Positions 1 to 11,612 of a stretch of DNA of 32,166 bases are shown here, in pieces. Both the position numbers and the translations under genes were made by a program. The DNA is from Spirogloea muscicola. Its lineage: Eukaryota > Streptophyta > Zygnematophyceae > Spirogloeales > Spirogloeaceae. Positions within the stretch are counted from its first letter, which is position 1, and each line of letters opens with the position of its first letter. The notes under the pieces were generated by a model. It searched no databases. It had not been told where the DNA came from and was given only the letters and a program-made list of their open reading frames with translations. The stretch is from NCBI GenBank assembly GCA_009602725.1, contig WELB01000080.1, positions 210,288-242,453 on the forward strand. The letters run 5' to 3'.

Positions 1-163
1 CCCCCCCGACCCCTCCCTCCTCCCTGCTCGCCGCCCCATGCCGGCGCCACTGAGCTCCGGGGAGCTCCTGCCCGGCGGCCCGCCATAGCTGCCGGCAATG
101 CCGCCCCCGCCGGCTTCGCTCTGAGCTCGCCCAGCTGCCAGAGCTAGGTTCAGGGTTGACCCC

Positions 164-178
164 AAACCTAAACCCTAA
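164..178. promoter_or_regulatory. telobox upstream of threonine dehydrogenase gene
   Basis: A perfect AAACCCTAA telobox lies at 170-178, preceded by a degenerate copy (AAACCTA) at 164. It sits about 20 bases upstream of the first ATG of the dehydrogenase gene, where plant teloboxes commonly occur near transcription starts. The rest of 1-196 is GC-rich leader or promoter sequence with no other element I recognise. The function is inferred from position and motif only. Confidence 0.5.
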
Positions 179-196
179 TCGTGAACCCAGAAGCCC

Positions 197-3106
<2,910 letters not shown>

Positions 3107-3716
3107 CAACGGCTCCTGCGCCCAGCAGGCACAACGCATGCGCACAGCAGCATCAGCACTGCCTTCTAAATGCTGCACATTGCAACCAACTTGCGGAGGC
3201 ATTTTTGTCTTGTCCACAACTTGAGCACTCTTTACTGGTGGTCCACATGCAAGTTTAGGAGAATACTGGTGAGTAAGGCTTTCTCTGAACAGCCTGAATA
3301 GCTCAATACTTTGAGCAGTGAAGGCCTCCTAAGTCCCATGACCTCAAATGGTCATGCATCTGACAGCCAGGAGTAGCACCAAAGAGTTAGGGTTACCTTG
3401 AAAATTGTGTACAGTAACTGCCGGTGATGTTCTGAGAGTATACCGAGCAAGGTATGAGCTGGAGCTTAGTCACGCTCAATATCACCTTCATGGGCGCAGC
3501 CAATGTCTGGATAACTGCAGTTCGAGCAAATGTAGAGTTGCTGAGTCGGTACTGCCTTACAGGTGCCAGAGAATGGGCAGGCAGCAGCGAGCTTTGGCTT
3601 GCAAGTGGGTGAGGGTGGTGTACCTGGACACGATCAACTGGTCTTGTCGAGGATTGTTGAGTATCAGCTTGAGTAAAATAGCTTACACAGGCAAGCCCAG
3701 GTCATCTTAGGTCCCA
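3107..3716. other. convergent intergenic region, no gene seen
   Basis: This stretch separates the 3' ends of the dehydrogenase (+) and WD40 (-) genes and must hold both 3' UTRs and polyadenylation sites. An open frame at 3405-3710 (+) has no domain I recognise and no splice partner. I saw no RNA gene or repeat here. Confidence 0.4.
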
Positions 3717-6563
3717 TTAGGTCATGGATGTTGCTGCTGGCACGAACTTTGAGATTGATCGAGAAGCAGCCCATAAGGAAGGACCTCCTGTCACCACCTC
3801 CATCAGCAGATTCGCATCGAAATCCACCTGGCCTCTACTGATGGCTTTGCCAGTTTCCATACTGTAGATGGACAAGGCCCTTGAACCTTCTCCAGGAGTA
3901 GCCACCACAGCACCACTTGCAGCAAAGCATGGGCGGTAGATGTTACGACATCTGCTAATGTTGGGACTGCAAGAACCGTAAAGCACAGTAAGTGGAAGTA
4001 AGTCAAGGAGGTAATACACTAATAATAGTTCGATGGAGATATTGCATTCTACTTCAAATATCTCATAGAGTGAGCACAGCCACCAAAAGTACTTGCCTGT
4101 TGGTGGAAGGGAGCAGATGGTTTACCTGACATGGCCCGATAGTGTGAATATTGGGCTGGCTGGGTAGCGGATATCATGTATTTGAATGTGTGGATCATTG
4201 CTGAAAGTCAAGTGCAGGATTTAAGGTCATATTTCCATGTCTCTCTTGTCAAAGCAAGCTTCATCTAGGCTTGTAACTCAAAGGCTACATCTCAGTTGGT
4301 AAGCCAGACATGGCATGTTAATCTGGAAATTTTTCAGATCTCAAATGTTGAAGCATTGCAGAGTTCAGCACATTCATACCTTGCTGACAGAAGGGTGGTA
4401 TCAACATGAGGATGCCACTCCACCACGTTGACAGCACTTGAATGGCAGTTGTCTATCAGAGTAGCGCAAGCGTCAGCTAGACGAAGATCAAGAATGCAGA
4501 TCAAACCATCTGCTCCACAGTCGGCTGCAATATTTTCATCTCTGCCAGTCCATAAGGGGAGCTCAATTAGGGTCCTGACAATCGCCGTTGTTGCCTTGGT
4601 ACTTTACAAGAAGCACAGTCGCAGTACAATGATGAGAATCACTGACCACAGCTTGTCAGCAACGAGTGGAGAACCCAAAGGTCATGGTGGATGCCTCCCT
4701 TTGTCCTTACCTGAACCTAACGCCCCGCACAGCTGCAGAATGATGTCCTGCTATTACTCTCTCCTTCTGAATTTGTCCTGAGTTGAGAACAGATAGGGCT
4801 GTAGTATGGTCTTTGGATGACGTCAATATCTTGAGGCCTCTTGCGTGCATTCCAAAGATGCCCTGTACAGGTAGCTACAAAAGTAACTCTTGGGAAGGTG
4901 CTATCTCGGAAAGTTGGAAAGTTCACACAGTAAACACTTGTACCTAAGCCCTAAACCCTACTACATCCGCAGAAATGCTGCAGACCGGACTGGTTTTCCT
5001 GCTGCCATGCTGCTAATTTGTAACTTACTGATAGTCTTGAGTAATATACCTGTGCATGAAGAGTGATTGTGCTTGCAACCTTCATCGGGAGAGATTCTTT
5101 TGCCCCACTATCCTTATTGATATCCCACAGAACCACAGAACAATCATTGGAACTGGACAGAAGAAGTGTGGTGTTGTCCTGTGCAAGCAAACCCGCTTAT
5201 CAAGGATGTTTCTACGGTTACAACGTTGCAAGCAAAGCGGGCCAGTTGTGAAGTGAGGATGAAAGCAATCGCAGAAGCTCCTCTTGAGAAGGATGGCATG
5301 ACCCATGCACGCATTGCTCAGTTTCAGCTCAGCCACTGACATGATAGAGGCCAAGCTCTACTGGACAAGGTATCTATCAAGTCCTAATCAAATAACTAAC
5401 TGTGACTCAATCCCTGTGGACATGTAGAGTGGGCCCCACCTGAGTATCAGAAGACAGGAATTGTACATGAGATATCCAGCCGCTTCCTGCTTTCCAAGAC
5501 AGTAGAGAATCGCCCATGCTGCTACAGCTGTCCTCCAATCCCCGACATGACTGTGAAGACGAACCTGATCAAGATGGGCCTCAGGTATAGATTTGAGATA
5601 TAATGCGACCAATCAACGTAAAGGTCAGCGGCTCTTATGCACTGTATCCTAATTCCTCAAAGTGTGCCAGTGCGTCTTAGACATGTCTGTTTAGCAACAG
5701 ATGATTGTGGATAATCTACATCAAGCATGCTGGATGAGTAATTTCAGTAGCAGCTAGTGTGTCACCTCTTATGCTAATGTTCATCACCTGCATTGGCCAC
5801 TCCAAAAATGGAAATGCGCCCATTATGGCCCCCAGCGGCAAGCAGGGAAGATTTTGATGCAGACTGGCTCATAGTGTAGATCTGCAATATGGCACATCAC
5901 AAGCTTGTAAGCAACAGTCCATTGTAGAAGTCCTGGACAGGAAGTGCCGCAGTTTATGAGTCCTAACGTGATCAAATGCTGATGGATCTGCAATATGTCC
6001 TGAATCTCCAGCTCAAAGGTGCCCCTCACTTTGGTCAATGCTGGATCCTGGAAGTGGCTGCCCCCCAAGGAGTATGCACGGACGCAAGCTTGGATCTCTG
6101 GTCCGTTAGTTACATAAGGTGGACCTGGATCTGTGACTTCCTTGCAGATGTACTTCCACACTGAGGATTCTATGTGACTAATGCTGAGTGCTGGGTCGTC
6201 TTCTTTCTTCCATCCATCCATCTTGTAATCACTGCCAGTTACAAAAACTTGGTAAGAAGTGGGCAATCCTCGTCCTGAAACACCCATAGGAACTCATAAT
6301 CCAGCAACTTTGGCTGCAGTAAGCACCTTCGGTCGACACAGCGTCCGCGCCAGAATTGTGGGCCCTTTTGCTTCTTCGCAGCGGGAGGGACAGTGGCCCG
6401 ATCTCATTCAATTCTCGTCTCTTCTGCCTCTTCTGCATACTTCCTTTGGCGGTGAGCATTTGTGCAGCTTGGCCGAGACCAAGCTGCACCAATTTCTCGT
6501 TGTTCCGTCGTATGTTATCAGCCCGCAGCTGCTGGTACTCATGGGCGGCAGCTTGCCTGTCTA
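3717..6563 (-). CDS. WD40-repeat protein resembling plant DRS1 / WDR76-CMR1 family, 5' exon missing
   Basis: A beta-propeller adaptor probably acting in the nucleus; WDR76/CMR1 and DDB2 relatives bind DDB1-CUL4 ligases and damaged DNA, but that role is inferred here. Exons in reading order: 6563-6327, 6274-6030, 5881-5788, 5564-5440, 5178-5050, 4862-4711, 4541-4380, 4201-4127, 3966-3717. All are GT-AG with matching phases and give about 488 aa after the missing start. The N-terminus has EYQQLRADNIRRNNEKLVQL, a basic stretch and LPLRRSKR, the usual lead-in of this family. WD40 blades follow: LLAAGGHNGRISIFG, GWISHVQFLSSDT, LLLSSSNDCSVVLWDI, GIFGMHARGLKILTSSKD, HHSAAVRGVRF, IAADCGADGLICILDLR, SSAVNVVEWHPHVDTTLLSA and PHIQIHDIRYPASPIF. 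The first mapped exon begins with two bases of a split codon and has no ATG, so a short upstream exon must exist, perhaps in 6.6-7.1 kb. The family is secure; the exact orthologue is from memory of sequence style. Confidence 0.8.
4949..4961. promoter_or_regulatory. telomere-like motif inside a WD40-gene intron
   Basis: CCCTAAACCCTAC, about one and a half plant telomere repeat units, lies in the intron between exons 5178-5050 and 4862-4711. Its purpose is unknown; it could be a chance or relic interstitial telomere repeat. Confidence 0.3.
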
Positions 6564-7621
6564 CTGCAGTCTCAGCAGTAACATACAACCGTCTTAGATG
6601 ACCGGACCAATGGCATGACAAACGCGAATAAGGTGACATTAGCAAGCAAGGCTGACAGATGGCTTGATGTAAGGAGCACGAAAGCCACTCAATCACATAC
6701 ACCCTCTCGAGTAGGTGATAGGGCCCAGGGTTCACAGAGTTGAGCACTGGGATTGAGGGTTGCGGAAAAGCGTGCGCATGGTCCAAGATCAGAGGAACGC
6801 GAGAACGCAGAAGGTGCTCGGACCTTCCTCCGTTGTGCTGGACGTCGGTATCTCCAAGGCCGCAGCCGCGGCGGGCTGCGAGGGGCTCGCATCCTCGTCG
6901 CCGGCAGCGCCGGAGCCTGGCCGTGCCGAGGAGGGCGTCGGCAGCGGGGGAGGAGAAGGGGAATCAGGAGCGGCCTCCTCGGCAGGCCCGGCACCGGCCG
7001 CCTCTCGCCGCCGCCGCGGCGCCGGGAGGACGAGGCTGCGAAGGGCCTCGGCGGGCGCCGCCGCCGNCAGCGCCGGCCGCCCCATGATCGCCCTACTGCG
7101 GCGCGTTTCGCGGCGCCTGTCGAGGCGCGTTTGGCAGCGCCTTCTACGGCGGCAGCAGCGGCGGCGATGGCGGCGGCAGCGGCAACGGCGGCGGCGGCAA
7201 AGGCGGCGGTTTCGAATTCCCGAAGCGGGGGCGGGAAATGGCGGTAGACGGGACGGCGACGACGGTCGCAACGTCGCCTCAGTCGTCTCGTTCGACGCTC
7301 CGCTCCTTGTCCTCTGATCTCGTTCACACCGGCGCGCCTCACCGGGGCACCGAGGGCAGCGCCTCGCCAGCCATGGCGGGCCCTCGGAGCTCGCCGGGGC
7401 AGCGGCGGCGGCGCGCCATGGGTGCCACGCACCAGTCCCCGCTCCCACGCTCGACGCTCTGGAGCCTCAAGCTCGCTTCCTCCGGCATCGACTCCTTGAA
7501 AGCTTGATTAAGCTTTCCCGGCACCAGCGGGCGCTGCGGCAGTCGCTTGGGCCGACCTCGCCGGCTTCGCGACCTCGCGACTCCTCGCCGCTAAATCCTG
7601 AACCTTCAGCCGCAGCTAGCA
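6564..7621. other. GC-rich divergent interval between WD40 and RPA34-like genes
   Basis: From about 6780 to 7560 the sequence is very rich in CGG/GCC trinucleotides, so long open frames appear on both strands; none shows a recognisable domain. It should hold the promoters of both divergent genes and the missing first exon of the WD40 gene. One + strand frame (about 7087-7507) encodes a Gly-rich stretch followed by a Ser/Arg-rich one, starting right after a stop; I do not call it a gene. There is one ambiguous base at 7067. Confidence 0.4.
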
Positions 7622-9830
7622 ATGGAGGCTGCCGCCGCCGGCGGGTCCAAGGCTCTGCCGCCGACCCCGCCACCAACGCCGCCGCCGGGGTCCGCTCCGC
7701 CTGCCTCCCCTTACGGCTGGTGCCGCCACCGACAACCCGCTGTTAAGGCATCGCAGATAAAGAGATGTTTCATTCATTGAAGAGAAAGAGGGTGCAAGGT
7801 TTAGGTTTAGGATTACGGGTTTGAGGCTTAAGGATTAAGTAGGGTCCAGGGGTTTTTGCTAGAACCTTCGAACATTTGGTTTTTCTCACAGATCAGGTAC
7901 TGCGATCGTGACTTCTGCCGAAGTGTGACGTCCCTGCAGGTCGTCCGTCGTCCCCAGCGGCTTCAGCCTGCAGCGGCGCCAGGCGGGCGCCGCCACCGAG
8001 GCGCTCGGCGGCGCCGGCAAGGAGCTCTGGCTCATGCAGCTGCCCGAAGCTAAGCAGGTCGCTCCAAGGGCCTCCATTGCCGCCCCGATCAAGCGTGCCA
8101 AATCAAGCCAATGTCCCAGCTCGTTTACATGTTGGGTGTTGCTGCTTCTCATATTTCGTCAAGGCGGCAGCTCGACTTGGCGAGCCTCTTGGGCGTGAAG
8201 CTGGCGGTTGCGGATGGTGCGCCGGACGGCTGCCTGGGGTCCATTCTGTTGCCGAACGGTGAGCACACGGCGTGCCCACTCATAGACATAACGAGGCGCA
8301 AGATTCTGAAGTCAGAAATTCTTTCGCCCGGATGGCTAATCTTATGAATATAAAGTCAGATGGAAAGAGCAACAATTTTCTCAAACGAAGGTTACAGGTT
8401 AAAATCATGTTGAGCAACATCCAAACATCTTCGCATTGCTTCCTGGTGGTGGCCAGGGGCCCGCTACTCTCTGCAGTCAGAGCCCTGCAGCAATGCCAAC
8501 GAGCTGCTTGCCGTGGTGCCCCGAGGCGACGAGGTCGCTGCTTCAGGTATGCTCAAGACCCGTTGTTGCAGTGGCCACTCAGTCTGGCAAGATCTACTGA
8601 TGCTGCTTCGACAAATGGATTAAGGAAATCTTGTAGCAGCGATGGACGCGGCTGCAATGTCCTTCACCAATGCCTGTGGGCATGGAGGCAACTTTTGTTG
8701 CTTGCTGGATGGCATGATGATGGCTGGCGCTCCATTCGACGGACATTCAATTGCCTGCATTGCAGTCGGACCCACTGCCGCTGGTCGTTGGCACGTGGTG
8801 TGCAGTGAGGAGAATTGCGAGGCGGGTGACTCTGGTGCAGGTCTTGGAACCACCTGCGCAGCCTGCGGCAGTGGTGGCACCAGCAAGTGCCAGCCGCGCT
8901 GCCAGCAGCACAGCAGATGCAGACTTTGGCACCTCAAACAAGAAGAGCAGAAAGGAGGAGAAAGACAAGAGCAGGAGACACGTTGAGCAGCCACCGGCGC
9001 CAGTGCCAGCACCTGTGTTGCTTAAGAGTGATAGCGGTGTCGCTGGCCAGACGGCAGCTGGGCTTGCTGGTGCTGAGATCGAGGGGAAGGAGATGAGAAG
9101 CAAGCAAAAGAAAGAGAAGAAGAAGAAGGAGAAAGAGACGCAGGAGGAGAAGAGAGGGGAGGCGAAGGTGGTGCAGCCGCTGGCACGACCAGCGTCAGTG
9201 CCAGCAGTGCCAGCGTCTGGGAAAGTCGGCGAGCACTTAATTAGCATGCAATCAACTGAGCCTACAGTTGGACAAGGTGATGTGAAGGAGGAGAAGGATG
9301 AGAAGAGGAAGAAGAAGAAGAAGAAGGAGGAAGGGGAAAAGGAGGAGGTGAAGCAGGCCGAGGGGAAGCTGGCACAGCCAGTGCCAGCACCGGCACATCG
9401 TAAGGACGTTGGAGCGGCTGAGAAAGAGGTAGTGGAGCTTGTCCATACTGCAGCTCAAGCACCAAGGAAGGAGAAGAAGCGGGCAAAGAGGGACGCGGAG
9501 CTGCTGACTGCTCCGGTGCCTGCAGTAACTGCTGCTGCAGGTGCCGGAGCAGATGATGGGGCTCGTCATGAGCTCGCCAACAGCAGTGCAGGACTGAAGG
9601 AGGATGCGGCTCAAACAGAGGGCAAGAGGAAGAAGGAGAAGAAGGCAGAGGCGCAGCTTCTGCCGTCGGGACTGGCAGCAACGGTGGCAAACGAGACGAC
9701 TGAGAAAGATGTCGAGGGCGTGGGAGTCCGCAATAGGACCAAGTTGCCCGCGGGGGGCACGGCAAAGCAAGGGAGGCGGAAGGTGAGAAGGGGAGGAGAG
9801 GAGGGGGGGCCAAGGACAACCTCTTCCTGA
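7622..9830 (+). CDS. RNA polymerase I subunit RPA34-like protein (RPA34.5 / CD3EAP family)
   Basis: Probably the smaller partner of the TFIIF-like RPA49-RPA34 heterodimer of RNA polymerase I, acting in the nucleolus on rDNA transcription. Exons: 7622-7719, 7940-8057, 8171-8258, 8457-8546, 8806-9830; phases 2, 0, 1, 1 all agree and give 472 aa. The ATG lies in a good context (GCAATGGAGG). The first about 35 residues are Pro-rich. VVPSGFSLQ and GKELWLMQLP then match the family signature (hydrophobic-GF, then ELWLIQ-P), followed by LLGVKLAV, LGSILLPNGARYSLQS, LLAVVPRGDEV and RRVTLVQVLEPP, the short beta-rich dimerisation domain (to about residue 145). The remainder is a long Lys/Glu/Ala tail with runs such as KKEKKKKEKE and KKKKKKEEGEKEE, as in animal and yeast RPA34. 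The stop at 9828-9830 is provisional: a GTGAGA donor at 9783 could lead into further exons (see findings). Such subunits diverge fast, so naming rests on the signature, order and tail. Confidence 0.72.
7799..7811. promoter_or_regulatory. telomere-like repeat in intron 1 of the RPA34-like gene
   Basis: GTTTAGGTTTAGG is two degenerate TTTAGGG units in the first intron, about 80 bases after the donor. Teloboxes are known to mark plant ribosome-biogenesis genes, which would fit a polymerase I subunit, but these copies lack the full GGG. Confidence 0.3.
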
Positions 9831-11612
9831 ACAGTGCAGTACGCGAAGGCAGTCACTGATGATTGGCTCCAACGTTGTGAAAGCCGTCCAAGGACTTGGC
9901 TTCCGGACTTTGTGTATGAGCGGTGCACCAGTCATGCTTCTTGGTTGGAAGGACAGCCGAAGGATTACTAGTGCCAATGGAATTGCTGACGAGATTGCAG
10001 TGGAGCATGCCTCTCCTTTGGCATACCCCAGCAAGGAGCTGGGAGCCATGCCCACATCATGGACCCCAGGCCACCTTTAGAGCAGCTTCTGAGACGCCGC
10101 TAAGTGAGAAGCTTCAAGCCGTTCTTGCAAGAAGGTGGCCTCCAGCAGGCGCTCAAGGCGAGCATGTATCGTTACCTGCAGACGCTGCACTTTCAGCTCC
10201 TCCGCTTGATCAGAGCACTTTCCGAGTCCTCTATTCTGCTCTGCGCGTCCCATGGTGGCGTGCCATGGAAAACAGCAAGTTGACTCCTGGTAAGGAAAGT
10301 CCCTGTATTGTACTCTGCTCATCTTAAATGTGCACCCTTCCAGCTCACTTTGTAAATCTATCAGTTGGAATTCGGTAGAGCTGCTTGATAGTCCTGGCCC
10401 CTACATTCCCTATTATGCAAGGTGGTCCAGGCACGCCGACCAGGAAATGATTTCTGGCCAGTCCTGCCAACAGGAACAGCTTGCCAGCCCTGGTTTTTGG
10501 CAAGGCGCCCTTATCCTCCTCCTATGTTTTGTCCAGCCAGGCTGCAGGCGTGCTCCCATCTGTGGCAACCTCATAACATCATGGCTGCGGTACCCTCAAG
10601 TCTAGTGCTACCTCAACATTGTCACAGGCTGCTGGGGCCCTTTGCAAGGCAAGTACTTCTCAAGTGCATCGGCATGCCGCGTGAGGAGAGCTTGCAGGCG
10701 CCCTGGTATGACTGCACAGTCTTGCTGTGGCGAGCCATTGAGGTTGCAGCCCTCTCCTTGCAGGGATCTCAATGGCAGCATACCGCAGGGTGGGTCTGGT
10801 CTCAACATACTGGTGTTGTGCTATTGCATAGTGCAGGGATCCCCCCTTCGTGGAGTTGTGCAGTTGCAAGGCTTCCTGAGCGGGAGCCGGGTCTGCCGCT
10901 CAGGAAGCTGCCACAACAAGCCTGCCGCTGCTGACACACTGAACCCGGTGTCTGCATGGCAGCTGCTCCTGTGGTCTGACCAAGTACATACTAAAGATGG
11001 AGCCCATAGTCTCCAGGTTTCTGTAGATTGCTGCTGAGCAGATATATACCAATGTCTTGGAACTTTGACGGTGAGCTCTGCAGGATGACCCGCCAACTTT
11101 TCAGCTGGTTATAAGGAGTGTTCGCGAAAAAGATGAGACAATTTTGGGATCACCAATGTCCAGGTCACATGTTACATCAACAACTTAGTAGATCTGTGTG
11201 ATAAAGATCAATGTTGATGAAATGGCATGCTGATGTCAAATCATATGTTTATCTGTCATGTGACTAGCTCCTAGTGAAGCACTACCAGAACAGACTGATC
11301 GCTTGTCAGCAGCCGCTGGGGATAAGCTTTCCCTAGTAAGGGCTAGTCGCAACCTTGTGTAAGCAGCCGGCTCATAGGCACTTTTGGCTGCAGCCTTTTG
11401 GCGTTTGGCTGCAGCCTAGTGATGCGGCAGCGGCACTGTCTCTAATCAATTGATCATATTAACAATCAATGTGATTGATTTCCGCGGGCCTCAAAGCAGT
11501 GGCCGGCGTAAGATGCTAACTAGCAAGATTGGCGGCATACGGCATGGTCGGCCTGCAGCCAGTTCTGGTGTAACGTTATTTAGTTGGTGGGGTATATTTA
11601 GCAGACGGTGCG
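9831..11612. other. convergent interval with unresolved coding potential
   Basis: This lies between the RPA34-like gene (+) and the ammonium transporter (-). From 9840 to about 11040 there are protein-like + strand segments (for example the frame open from 10104 to 10280, with GC-rich third positions) next to usable splice signals such as the GTAAGG donor at 10290. I could not join them into one gene or recognise a domain. From 11040 to 11612 I see only AT-richer non-coding sequence, including a 14-base direct repeat (TTTGGCTGCAGCCT) at about 11384 and 11404. Confidence 0.35.

Noticed and set aside
5823-6287. single 154-codon - strand frame read as one exon
   Set aside because: Only part (6274-6030) is coding; family alignment and phase require splicing at GTGAGG to the exon at 5881-5788.
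6760-7317. + strand 185-codon frame rich in Arg in the GC block
   Set aside because: Equally long frames exist on the opposite strand; the Arg runs come from CGG repeats, it crosses an N, and no domain is visible.
9252-10055. - strand 267-codon Leu/Ser-rich frame
   Set aside because: It is the antisense shadow of the Lys/Glu-rich exon of the RPA34-like gene.
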